Positions 42,847 through 51,195 of a DNA stretch of 64,000 nucleotides are shown piece after piece. The notes under the pieces were generated by a model. The model made no database searches and was not told the DNA's origin. It saw only the letters and a list, made by a program, of their open reading frames with translations. A program made the translations under genes and the position numbers. Each line of letters starts with the position of its first letter. Position 1 is the stretch's first letter. The DNA is from Streptomyces brasiliensis (GTDB taxonomy: Bacteria > Actinomycetota > Actinomycetes > Streptomycetales > Streptomycetaceae). The DNA lies in assembly GCF_014647875.1 (NCBI RefSeq), contig NZ_BMQA01000012.1, positions 153,986 through 217,985 on the forward strand, read 5' to 3'.

Positions 42847-43275
42847 ATGACGAACACCACGACTCGCCTCGACCATGTCGTCCTCTGGGTGAGCGACCCG
42901 GTCGCCGCGGCCGGCTTCTACGAGAAGGCGGTCGGCCTGGAGCCCCTGAGGGTCGCCGAATTCACCGCGGGAAAGGTCTCGTTCCCCTCCGTCCGTGTCA
43001 ACGAGGAGACCATCCTCGACCTGGCACCCCGCACCATGGCCGAGCGCATGAGGATGCTCCCCGGCTCCGCGGAGAGCGCGGGCCACCCGGTCAATCACGT
43101 GTGCCTGTCGCTGTCGTCCGGCGACTTCGACGCACTGCGCGCCCGCCTCCAGGAAGGCGACGTCCCCGTGTCGCACATCGCCCACGACTCGTACGGCGCC
43201 CGCGGCAACGCGACGCGGAGCTTCTACTTCCGCGACCCGGACGGCAACGTCTTCGAGGCACGGCACTACGGGTGA
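42847..43275 (+). CDS. VOC superfamily protein
   Basis: A 142-residue glyoxalase/dioxygenase-fold protein: TRLDHVVLWVSDPVAAAGFYEKAVGLEPL forms the first beta-alpha-beta-beta-beta unit, and NHVCLSLSSGDFDALRARL, then FYFRDPDGNVFEARHYG the second, with His and Glu at metal positions. The reaction is unknown. ATG 42847 is the conserved family start; in-frame ATG 42820 adds nine residues. It diverges from psuG. Confidence 0.87.
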   Translation: MTNTTTRLDHVVLWVSDPVAAAGFYEKAVGLEPLRVAEFTAGKVSFPSVRVNEETILDLAPRTMAERMRMLPGSAESAGHPVNHVCLSLSSGDFDALRARLQEGDVPVSHIAHDSYGARGNATRSFYFRDPDGNVFEARHYG

Positions 43276-43316
43276 ACGGTGGCCGAGGGGCCGGCGCGGC
43301 CCCGGTCGCCCGGCGG

Positions 43317-43871
43317 TCAGAACAGCGGCTCGGGCAGCACGCCCTCCAGAGCGAGCAGCTTCCGCTTGGTCTCCAGGCCGCCCCCGAACCCGCCGATGCC
43401 GCCGTCGCTCTCCACGACCCGGTGACAGGGCACGACGACGGGCAGCGGATTGGCACCCATGGCCGCCCCCACCGCCTGTGCCGCCCCCGGCTGGCCGACC
43501 CGCCCGGCCAGGTCCCCGTACCCGACGACCGTGCCGAACGGGACGCCGGACGCGAGCTCGCGCAGCACCTGCCGGTTGAAGCCGGAGATCAGCGACCAGT
43601 CCAGCGGCAGTTCGAAGTCGTGCCGTTCGCCCGCGAAGTACGCCTCGACCTGGCGTATGGCCTCGGCCAGCAGGGGCGATCCGGGCGCCTCGACGGGCTC
43701 GGTGCCCAGCCGCGCCGCCAACTGCTCCAGCGCTCGGTCGCGCACCGCGTCGGTGGCGTGGAACACGACGTTGACCAGGCCGTCGCGAGTTGCCGCGAGG
43801 AACAACGGACCGATGCTGGTGCCCACGACGGCCCACACGACCTGCCGCTCGTACTGCCCATGGCTGTCCAT
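43317..43871 (-). CDS. ogt: Methylated-DNA-[protein]-cysteine S-methyltransferase
   Basis: A 184-residue suicide repair protein that transfers alkyl groups from O6-alkylguanine to its own Cys. The active site is LPVVVPCHRVVESDGGIGGFGGGLETKRKLLALEG, with the acceptor Cys in PCHRV and the Arg/Asn-binding helix in FNRQVLRELASGVPFGTVVGYGDLAGRVGQPGAAQAVGAAM. The promoter at 43879-43901 has the RecA-independent DNA-damage architecture, with its -10 box only 7 bases from the ATG, so the mRNA is probably leaderless and damage-inducible. Confidence 0.95.
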   Translation of the reverse strand: MDSHGQYERQVVWAVVGTSIGPLFLAATRDGLVNVVFHATDAVRDRALEQLAARLGTEPVEAPGSPLLAEAIRQVEAYFAGERHDFELPLDWSLISGFNRQVLRELASGVPFGTVVGYGDLAGRVGQPGAAQAVGAAMGANPLPVVVPCHRVVESDGGIGGFGGGLETKRKLLALEGVLPEPLF

Positions 43872-43878
43872 GCGCCCC

Positions 43879-43901
43879 ACCGTACGGCCCGCCACTGACA
43901 A
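43879..43901 (-). promoter_or_regulatory. RecA-independent (PafBC-type) damage promoter of ogt
   Basis: Read on the minus strand: TTGTCAGTG (43901-43893), 8 bases, TACGGT (43884-43879), then 7 bases to the ATG. It fits exactly the TTGTCRGTG-N8-TAnnnT motif described in mycobacteria. Confidence 0.8.
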
Positions 43902-43904
43902 CGC

Positions 43905-44777
43905 TCAGTTCGCGCTGAGCGCCTCCCGTACGACATCGGGCTTGTTCGTGATGATGCCGTCGACGCCGTACCGGGCCACGGTCCGGGCGGTGGTCGCGTC
44001 GTCCACGGTCCAGACGAACACTCTCAGCGGCTTGCCGTGGGGTCCGTGCAACGCGTGCACGGTGGTGACGTAGCCCGGGGCGATGGACCCGTACGAGGGG
44101 TTGATCAGGTCGGTGAACCGCGCGTACGTGTGCAGGTCCCCCGCTGGGGGCGTGCCGAGGAGGCCGGTCGTGAGGCCGGGCTTCAGGTCGTGGACGGTCC
44201 GCAGACTGTCCGCACTGAAACTCTGCACGATCAGCCGGTCCGCATGCGCGCGGTCCAGCCAGCCCTCGTTGCTCAGCAGGCCGAGGGTCTGCCGTTCGAT
44301 GCCCGGGTACAGCTCGGGGTTCTTGATCTCGAGGAGCAGCTTCTCGTGATTGTGCTCGACCCGGCGCATGTACTGCTTCAGCGTCGGCACGCGGGTGCCC
44401 GCGTACGCGGGGCCGAACCAGCTGCCCGCGTCCAGGCGGGCGATCTCGGCCGCGGTGAAGTCCCCCACCTTCCAGGGCGCACGGCCGGGGAAGACCTCCT
44501 CGGCGTTCGTGGTCCGCTTCAGGCTGTCGTCGTGGAGGACGACCAGTTCGCCGTCCCTGGTGCGCTGGACGTCGTTCTCGACCCAGGAGAAGCCCAGCCG
44601 GGCCGCCTCGTCGACGGCCGGCAGCGTGTTCTCGGGTGCGTAGGCGGAAGCTCCCCGGTGGGCGACGATCGTGGGCGGCTCTCGGACATCGCCGGCCCGG
44701 GCGTCGCTGCCGGGAGCCAGCACTGTGGCCGTCCCCAGGAGCGCGGTGGTCGTGGCGGCAACGGCTCGCGCGTGCAT
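43905..44777 (-). CDS. Secreted glycerophosphodiester phosphodiesterase
   Basis: A 290-residue exported enzyme hydrolysing deacylated phospholipids to glycerol 3-phosphate and an alcohol. An Ala/Thr-rich signal peptide covers residues 1-28. The catalytic core begins TIVAHRGASAYAPENTLPAVDEAARLGFSWVENDVQRTRDGELVVLHDD, with the HR, E-N-T and E-x-D metal and acid-base residues. The end YGVDGIITNKPDVV is typical. GAGGAG precedes ATG 44777. Confidence 0.93.
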   Translation of the reverse strand: MHARAVAATTTALLGTATVLAPGSDARAGDVREPPTIVAHRGASAYAPENTLPAVDEAARLGFSWVENDVQRTRDGELVVLHDDSLKRTTNAEEVFPGRAPWKVGDFTAAEIARLDAGSWFGPAYAGTRVPTLKQYMRRVEHNHEKLLLEIKNPELYPGIERQTLGLLSNEGWLDRAHADRLIVQSFSADSLRTVHDLKPGLTTGLLGTPPAGDLHTYARFTDLINPSYGSIAPGYVTTVHALHGPHGKPLRVFVWTVDDATTARTVARYGVDGIITNKPDVVREALSAN

Positions 44778-45055
44778 GCGTACTCCTCGAATCGGACGAA
44801 CACGGACAGCACCAGAGTGACAGCAGACAGTCAACGAGGATTGCGTGCAGGATGGCCACACATCGAGCGGGTGTGCCGGAGTCCGCTCACTGATGCCGCA
44901 CAACTGGGGCAAGGGCGTGTTTCTTTGCCGGATAATCGTTCGACCATTCCGGTGGGGGTCATACTCTCTGGCACAACCCGGACCGCCCGAGCGGTCCTGG
45001 GACGGGGCGCGATACAGGTATTCCGGGACACAAGAGGGTGAAGGGGCAGCCGCGT

Positions 45056-45928
45056 ATGCAGGGCATGGTCGACGGATTCGGCTACGGGGCCGTCACGCCG
45101 TTGGTGGCCTATCTGATGGCCTGCCTGGGCGGAGCCCTCGGTCTGCGATGCACGACGAGATCCCTGCTGGTCACCCACTCCCGGCGCCCCGCCTGGCTCG
45201 CCCTCGGCGCGGCGGCGATCGGGTCCGGGATCTGGACCATGCACTTCATCGCCATGATGGGGTTCACCGTCGAGGGGACCACGATCCACTACGACACACC
45301 GATCACGTACGCGAGCCTGGGCCTCGCGATCGTCATGGTCGGCGTGGGGATCTTCATCGTCGGCTACCGGGGTGCCACGGGACCGGCCCTGTTCACCGGC
45401 GGAACGATCACCGGCCTGGGTGTCGCCTCGATGCACTACCTCGGCATGGCGGGCATGCACCTCGACGCAACCTTCACGTACAACACATTCACCGTGGCCG
45501 CCTCCGTACTGATAGCGGTCGTGGCCGCCACCACCGCCCTGTGGGCGGCCGGACAGGTGCGGGGCTTCCTGTGGAGCGTGGGCGCGAGCCTCGTCATGGG
45601 GCTCGCCGCCACCGGGATGCACTACACCGGCATGACCGCCCTAAGCGTCCACCTCCACGGCGCCGTCTCGGCCTCCGGCAGCGCCTCGCCCCCGACCCTG
45701 CTCGCACCCATGCTGATCGGCCCCCTCGCCTTCCTGCTCCTCGCCGGCGTCGTCGTGGTGTTCGATCCTCTGATGGCCATGGGCAAGCCGGTCCGAGGCC
45801 GCGTCGAGCACAAGCCGGGCATCCCCGCCCACCCCGTCGGCACGCTCTCGGACCACATCCCGCAGCCGCGCTCCGGCCGCCGGGAGACGGTGCGGCAGCC
45901 GGAGCGTCACCGGTCGCACGCCCCGTAG
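45056..45928 (+). CDS. MHYT-domain integral membrane sensor
   Basis: A 290-residue protein with about seven membrane segments and three copies of the MHYT motif: WTMHFIAMMGF, ASMHYLGMAGMH and TGMHYTGMTALSVH. These Met/His pairs are proposed to bind copper and sense oxygen, CO or NO. No output domain follows; the C-terminal 50 residues are polar, so it may signal through a partner. ATG 45056 is chosen for AAGGGG 9 bases upstream; a GTG at 45038 adds six residues. It ends shortly before uvrB. Confidence 0.87.
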   Translation: MQGMVDGFGYGAVTPLVAYLMACLGGALGLRCTTRSLLVTHSRRPAWLALGAAAIGSGIWTMHFIAMMGFTVEGTTIHYDTPITYASLGLAIVMVGVGIFIVGYRGATGPALFTGGTITGLGVASMHYLGMAGMHLDATFTYNTFTVAASVLIAVVAATTALWAAGQVRGFLWSVGASLVMGLAATGMHYTGMTALSVHLHGAVSASGSASPPTLLAPMLIGPLAFLLLAGVVVVFDPLMAMGKPVRGRVEHKPGIPAHPVGTLSDHIPQPRSGRRETVRQPERHRSHAP

Positions 45929-45947
45929 AACCGCTGATCGGGACCCG

Positions 45948-45970
45948 TTGTCAGTGGGGGGTCGTACGGT
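45948..45970 (+). promoter_or_regulatory. RecA-independent (PafBC-type) damage promoter of uvrB
   Basis: TTGTCAGTG (45948-45956), 8 bases, TACGGT (45965-45970), then 7 bases to ATG 45978. The match to the motif is exact and the mRNA would be leaderless or nearly so. Confidence 0.82.
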
Positions 45971-45977
45971 TGAAGGC

Positions 45978-48134
45978 ATGCGGCCCGTTTCCCAGATCGA
46001 ACGCACGGTGGCGCCCTTCGAGGTCGTCAGCCCCTACCAGCCCAGCGGTGACCAGCCGACGGCCATCGTCGACCTGGCCAAGCGCATCCAGGGCGGGGAA
46101 AGGGACGTCGTCCTCCTCGGCGCGACCGGCACCGGCAAGTCCGCCACCACGGCGTGGATGATCGAGAAGCTCCAGCGCCCCACGCTCGTGATGGCGCCGA
46201 ACAAGACGCTGGCCGCCCAGCTGGCGAACGAGTTCCGCGAGCTGCTCCCCAACAACGCGGTCGAGTACTTCGTCTCGTACTACGACTACTACCAGCCCGA
46301 GGCGTACGTCCCGCAGTCGGACACCTACATCGAGAAGGACTCCTCGATCAACGAGGAGGTCGAGCGCTTGCGCCACTCGGCGACCAACTCGCTGCTCACC
46401 CGCCGCGACGTCGTCGTGGTCGCCTCGGTCTCCTGCATCTACGGCCTCGGTACTCCGCAGGAGTACGTGGACCGCATGGTCCCGCTCCGCGTCGGCGACG
46501 AGATCGACCGCGACGACCTGCTGCGCCGCTTCGTCGACATCCAGTACACCCGCAACGACATGGCGTTCACCCGCGGCACCTTCCGCGTGCGCGGCGACAC
46601 CATCGAGATCTTCCCGGTCTACGAGGAGCTCGCCGTCCGCATCGAGATGTTCGGCGACGAGATCGAGGCCCTGTCCACGCTCCACCCGCTCACCGGCGAG
46701 ATCATCAGCGACGACCAGCAGCTGTACGTCTTCCCGGCCTCCCACTACGTCGCCGGCCCCGAGCGCATGGAGCGGGCCGTCAACGACATCGAGAAGGAGC
46801 TGGGCGAGCGCCTGGCCGACCTGGAGAAGCAGGGCAAGCTCCTGGAGGCCCAGCGCCTGCGCATGCGCACCACGTACGACATCGAGATGCTCCGCCAGAT
46901 CGGCAGCTGCTCCGGTGTGGAGAACTACTCGATGCACTTCGACGGCCGTCTGCCGGGTTCCCCGCCCAACACCCTGCTCGACTACTTCCCGGACGACTTC
47001 CTGCTCGTCATCGACGAATCGCACAACACCGTCCCGCAGATCGGCGCCATGTACGAGGGCGACGCCTCCCGCAAGCGGACCCTCGTCGACCACGGCTTCC
47101 GGCTGCCCTCGGCCCTGGACAACCGTCCCCTGAAGTGGGAGGAGTTCCAGGAGCGGATCGGCCAGACCGTCTACCTGTCCGCGACCCCCGGCAAGTACGA
47201 GCTCTCGCGCGCGGACGGCGTCGTCGAGCAGATCATCCGCCCCACCGGCCTCATCGACCCGGAGGTCGTCGTCAAGCCCACCGAGGGCCAGATCGACGAC
47301 CTGGTGCACGAGATCCGCAAGCGTACCGAGAAGGACGAGCGCGTCCTGGTCACCACGCTCACCAAGAAGATGGCCGAGGACCTCACGGACTACTTCCTGG
47401 AACTCGGCATCCAGGTGCGCTACCTGCACAGCGACGTCGACACCCTGCGCCGCGTGGAGCTGCTGCGCGAGCTGCGCTCCGGCGAGTTCGACGTCCTGGT
47501 CGGCATCAACCTGCTGCGTGAGGGCCTCGACCTGCCCGAGGTGTCCCTGGTGGCGATCCTCGACGCCGACAAGGAGGGCTTCCTGCGCTCCGGCACCTCG
47601 CTGATCCAGACCATCGGCCGCGCGGCGCGCAACGTCTCCGGCCAGGTCCACATGTACGCCGACAAGATCACACCGGCGATGGAGCGGGCCATCGAGGAGA
47701 CCAACCGCCGCCGGGAGAGGCAGATCGCCTACAACAAGGCGAAGGGCATCGACCCGCAGCCGCTCCGCAAGAAGATCAACGACATCGTCGCGCAGATCGC
47801 CCGCGAGGAGGTCGACACCGAGCAGCTGCTCGGCTCCGGCTACCGCAAGTCGAAGGACGGCAGAGGAGCAAAGGCCCCCGTCCCGTCCCTGGGCGACAAG
47901 GCGGCCAAGGGCGCGAAGGCGACCAAGTCCGCCAAGTCCGCCAAGGGCAAGGCCAAGGACGCCGTGCCCACCGACCGTCCCGCGACCGAACTCGCAGAGC
48001 AGATCGAGGAGATGACGGAGCGCATGCGCGCGGCCGCCGCCGACCTCCAGTTCGAGATCGCGGCCCGGCTGCGCGACGAGGTCTCCGAGATGAAGAAGGA
48101 ACTGCGCCAGATGAAGGAGGCGGGCCTGGCCTGA
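45978..48134 (+). CDS. uvrB: Excinuclease ABC subunit B
   Basis: UvrB verifies damage and loads UvrC in nucleotide excision repair. The 718-residue protein has Walker A GATGTGKSATTAWMIEKL, the beta-hairpin YYDYYQPEAYVPQSDTYIEK, the DESH box in LVIDESHNTVPQIGAMYEGD, helicase motifs VTTLTKKMAEDLTDYF and TIGRAARNVSGQ, and a C-terminal UVR helix pair (QIEEMTERMRAAAADLQFEIAARLRDE). A Lys/Ala-rich linker (KAAKGAKATKSAKSAKGKAKD) before the UVR domain is unusual against Escherichia coli but fits Streptomyces. Confidence 0.98.
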   Translation: MRPVSQIERTVAPFEVVSPYQPSGDQPTAIVDLAKRIQGGERDVVLLGATGTGKSATTAWMIEKLQRPTLVMAPNKTLAAQLANEFRELLPNNAVEYFVSYYDYYQPEAYVPQSDTYIEKDSSINEEVERLRHSATNSLLTRRDVVVVASVSCIYGLGTPQEYVDRMVPLRVGDEIDRDDLLRRFVDIQYTRNDMAFTRGTFRVRGDTIEIFPVYEELAVRIEMFGDEIEALSTLHPLTGEIISDDQQLYVFPASHYVAGPERMERAVNDIEKELGERLADLEKQGKLLEAQRLRMRTTYDIEMLRQIGSCSGVENYSMHFDGRLPGSPPNTLLDYFPDDFLLVIDESHNTVPQIGAMYEGDASRKRTLVDHGFRLPSALDNRPLKWEEFQERIGQTVYLSATPGKYELSRADGVVEQIIRPTGLIDPEVVVKPTEGQIDDLVHEIRKRTEKDERVLVTTLTKKMAEDLTDYFLELGIQVRYLHSDVDTLRRVELLRELRSGEFDVLVGINLLREGLDLPEVSLVAILDADKEGFLRSGTSLIQTIGRAARNVSGQVHMYADKITPAMERAIEETNRRRERQIAYNKAKGIDPQPLRKKINDIVAQIAREEVDTEQLLGSGYRKSKDGRGAKAPVPSLGDKAAKGAKATKSAKSAKGKAKDAVPTDRPATELAEQIEEMTERMRAAAADLQFEIAARLRDEVSEMKKELRQMKEAGLA

Positions 48135-48213
48135 CCGCTACGCCCTGGGCCGGACCTCGGCATATGCGCGGAGTGTTGCAACACCGACACAAAGCGCGGG
48201 CCGGGGTTCGGCG

Positions 48214-48236
48214 CTGTCAGTGCCCGTGCGTAGGGT
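48214..48236 (+). promoter_or_regulatory. Damage-type promoter of the TerD-family gene
   Basis: CTGTCAGTG (48214-48222), 8 bases, TAGGGT (48231-48236), 55 bases before the GTG. The first base differs from the TTGTCAGTG consensus; spacing and -10 box are exact. Confidence 0.7.
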
Positions 48237-48291
48237 TCTGGACAACCGCGGAGTCCGCGGCAACAGGGGAAGACAGAGAGGGGACACAGCC

Positions 48292-48870
48292 GTGACCGTC
48301 AACATGACCAAGGGTCAGGCGATCAGCCTGGAGAAGAAGGACGGGGGCTCCCTGACCGCGGTCCGTATGGGTCTCGGCTGGCAAGCGGCTCCCCGGCGCG
48401 GGCTGTTCGGCTCGCGCACCCGGGAGATCGACCTGGACGCCTCAGCGGTGCTGTTCGCCGACAAGCAGCCGGTCGACGTCGTCTTCTTCCGTCACCTGGT
48501 GAGCGACGACGGCTCCGTGCGCCACACCGGTGACAACCTGGTCGGTGGCGTCGGCCAGGGCGGCGACGACGAGGCCATCCTCGTCGACCTCCAGCGCGTC
48601 CCGGTCCACATCGACCAGATCGTCTTCACCGTGAACTCCTTCACGGGCCAGACCTTCCAGGAAGTGCAGAACGCGTTCTGCCGGCTGGTCGACGAGACCA
48701 ACGGCCAGGAGCTCGCCCGCTACACGCTCGCGGGCGGTGGCCAGTACACCGCCCAGGTCATGGCGAAGGTCCACCGGTCCGGCACCGGCTGGACGATGAC
48801 CGCGCTGGGCACCCCGGCCAACGGCCGCACCTTCCAGGACCTGATGCCGGCGATCCTGCCGCACCTGTAG
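48292..48870 (+). CDS. TerD family stress protein
   Basis: A 192-residue calcium-binding TerD-domain protein, the usual family length. MTKGQAISLEKKDGGSLTAVRMGLGW, EIDLDASAVLFADKQPVDVVFF, GGDDEAILVDLQRVPVHIDQIVFTVNSF and LVDETNGQELARYTLAG carry the conserved acidic residues. TerD proteins contribute to tellurite resistance and to phage and stress responses as part of Ter membrane-associated complexes. GTG 48292 follows GAGAGGGGA. The TerD-FtsK-like gene is 53 bases downstream, and a damage-type promoter lies upstream. Confidence 0.94.
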   Translation: MTVNMTKGQAISLEKKDGGSLTAVRMGLGWQAAPRRGLFGSRTREIDLDASAVLFADKQPVDVVFFRHLVSDDGSVRHTGDNLVGGVGQGGDDEAILVDLQRVPVHIDQIVFTVNSFTGQTFQEVQNAFCRLVDETNGQELARYTLAGGGQYTAQVMAKVHRSGTGWTMTALGTPANGRTFQDLMPAILPHL

Positions 48871-48923
48871 GCCTGTCAGGACGCTCCCGGCGCAGGACAA
48901 CACGACACAGGGGGACGAAGGCG

Positions 48924-50975
48924 ATGACGGCCGAGCTGGTACGGGGGCAGAACCATCCGCTCTCCCAGGTCCGGCTCGAGATCCGGGTCTCGGCCGGTGT
49001 GCCGGTCGTGGCGGCGGCCACGCTCAGCGACGAGAACGACAAGGCGCGCGGCGTCGAGTGGGTGGCCCACCCGGGCGCACCCACGCTGCCCGGACTCGAG
49101 GTCTCCCGCCAGGCGGCCACCGACCACCGCCTCGCGGTGGATCTGGCCGCCATGCCGGAGGCCGTGCACCGTGTCAACGTGCTGCTCGCCCTCCCCTCGG
49201 CCGGGGGCGGGCCGCTCCGCTTCGGTGCCGTCGGCGCCCCCACCGTCACGGTCACGGGCCTCGACGGCATCGGGATCGCCCGGTTCACCCTCGCCGGCCT
49301 CGACGCCGAGTCGGCCGTCGTGGCGCTGGAGCTGTACCGCAGACAGGGCGCATGGAAGGTGCGCGCCGTCGGACAGGGCTACGCCGGCGGCCTCGCCGCG
49401 CTCTTCACCGACCAGAGACTGCCCGGGGCCGCCGAACTCGCGGGTGGCATCCAGGAAGCGGTGGCCCGCGGCCTGGCCCGCTCGGTCCCGGCACCGCCCC
49501 CGCGTACGTCGGACGCCGACCGCACCCGCCGCACCGCGACCCCGGTGTCCGGCGTCGACCAGCCCGGCCCCTCGTCCCAGGGTGCCCCCGACGCCGAACC
49601 GCCGCGGCCCGCGTCGCCGTACGACGACCCGGGTCAGAGCACGTACGGTGCCCAGGCGCCCGGTGGACAGGGACCGTCGCCGTACCCGGACAGCGGGCCG
49701 GAACAGCAGGCGGGGGGAGCAGCCGCGCCCGGCCCCTCGTCCGCACCCGGTACGGGCGGGATCGACTACACGCACCCGAACCGTCGCCACACCGCTCCGC
49801 CGCCCCCTCCGCCGCAGGCACCCCCGGCCCCGTCGGGGCAGCCCGCGCGGCCGGTTGCGGGTGACGCGGCGGGCTGGTCCATGGACGAGCGGCTGTACAA
49901 CCAGGTCTGGGGCATGTTCGAGGACCTGGCCCGCACGACGGCCGCCTACCGCAGCGCCGTCGAATTCGCCGACTCCCGCAGGGACAAGGAGCTCGATCAC
50001 CTTCTGTCCGACCCACGCAGCAGGATCGGCGCGGCGGGGGACGCCGCGCGCGAGGCGGCCGGTGCCAGACACGCCCAACTCGTCGACGAGGCCAGGGCAG
50101 TCCTCGACCGGGACCTCGCGCAGCTCACGGCCGAGGCCGAGGTCGTGGAGCCGGCGCTCCCACCGGCGTACGCGCGCTGGGACAACCCCGTCTGGCACGG
50201 CTACCGCGTGCCCACGGACTTCCCGATGGCCCTCCGGCTGGGCGATCTGCACCTGCCCGAGAGCGTCCCGCTCCGCATACCGATGCTGGCCCGGCTGCCG
50301 CTCGAGCGGGGTCTGTGGATCGACAGCGGCCCGGCGACCGGCCTGGACGCCTCGTTCGCGGACTCTACCGACCGGCGAGGTCTCGCCATGGAGACGGCGA
50401 TGGCGCTGGCAGCCCGGCTGCTCGCGGTCCACCCGGTGGGGGAGTTCGCCGTGCAGGTGATCGATCCGGCCGGTTCCGGATCGACGGCGCTCATGCCACT
50501 GGTGCGCACGGGCGTGCTCGCGGCCCCGCCGGCGGCTGGTGCGGCGGGCGTGGCGGACGTCCTGGCACGGCTCACACAGCGCGTGGATCTGGTGCAGATG
50601 GCGCTGCGCGCTGGCGCGCCCGAGTCGTTGCCGCCCGGCCTCGACACCGCCCAGCAACTCCTGGTCGTCAACGACTTCCCGCACGGCTTCGACGACCGTG
50701 CCGTGAACCAGCTGCGGTATCTCGCCGACGAGGGGCCGTCCGTCGGCGTCCATCTGGTGATGGTCGCGGACCGCGAGGACGCCTCGGCGTACGGTCCTTT
50801 GCTCGACCCGCTGTGGCGTTCACTCATGCGACTCACACCGGTACCCGACGACCACCTCGCGGACCCCTGGGTCGGTCATGCCTGGACGTACGAACCGTCA
50901 CTCGTCCCGCCCGGCAGCCAGGTGCTCCAGCACGTGCTCGCCCAGGTGGCAGAGGCTCGCACCAAGTACAAGTAA
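48924..50975 (+). CDS. TerD-like domain fused to degenerate FtsK/HerA-like domain
   Basis: A 683-residue protein. Residues 1-175 are a divergent TerD domain (LVRGQNHPLSQVRLEIRVSAG, GIARFTLAGLDAESAVVALELYRRQGAWKVRAVGQGYAGGLAALF). A Pro/Gly-rich linker spans about 185-315. Residues 320-683 include a coiled-coil and a P-loop-like domain: AMALAARLLAVHPVGEFAVQVIDPAG and LDTAQQLLVVNDFPHGFDDRAVNQLRYLADEGPSVGVHLVMVAD resemble FtsK-type ATPases seen in Ter loci. The expected Walker A GxxGxGKT is absent at the position reading WIDSGPATGLDASF, so ATPase activity is doubtful. It probably works with the adjacent TerD protein. Confidence 0.8.
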   Translation: MTAELVRGQNHPLSQVRLEIRVSAGVPVVAAATLSDENDKARGVEWVAHPGAPTLPGLEVSRQAATDHRLAVDLAAMPEAVHRVNVLLALPSAGGGPLRFGAVGAPTVTVTGLDGIGIARFTLAGLDAESAVVALELYRRQGAWKVRAVGQGYAGGLAALFTDQRLPGAAELAGGIQEAVARGLARSVPAPPPRTSDADRTRRTATPVSGVDQPGPSSQGAPDAEPPRPASPYDDPGQSTYGAQAPGGQGPSPYPDSGPEQQAGGAAAPGPSSAPGTGGIDYTHPNRRHTAPPPPPPQAPPAPSGQPARPVAGDAAGWSMDERLYNQVWGMFEDLARTTAAYRSAVEFADSRRDKELDHLLSDPRSRIGAAGDAAREAAGARHAQLVDEARAVLDRDLAQLTAEAEVVEPALPPAYARWDNPVWHGYRVPTDFPMALRLGDLHLPESVPLRIPMLARLPLERGLWIDSGPATGLDASFADSTDRRGLAMETAMALAARLLAVHPVGEFAVQVIDPAGSGSTALMPLVRTGVLAAPPAAGAAGVADVLARLTQRVDLVQMALRAGAPESLPPGLDTAQQLLVVNDFPHGFDDRAVNQLRYLADEGPSVGVHLVMVADREDASAYGPLLDPLWRSLMRLTPVPDDHLADPWVGHAWTYEPSLVPPGSQVLQHVLAQVAEARTKYK

Positions 50976-51195
50976 AGGCGCTTGACCTGCTTATTTGGTT
51001 TTTCTTTTACTAATTGCTTTACCTTTCCTTGGTAATTGAGGTACTGTCGTCGGCACGGAGGGGAGTACTCCCTGTCTGCTGCGGCGTACCCGTCAATACG
51101 GATCGGATCGATCCCGGGGCGTCGGCCCGTCCCGGGTGGAAGAGGCCTCCGGCAGTGACGACATGATTCTTTGCCGTTTACGTACCGGAGGTGCA

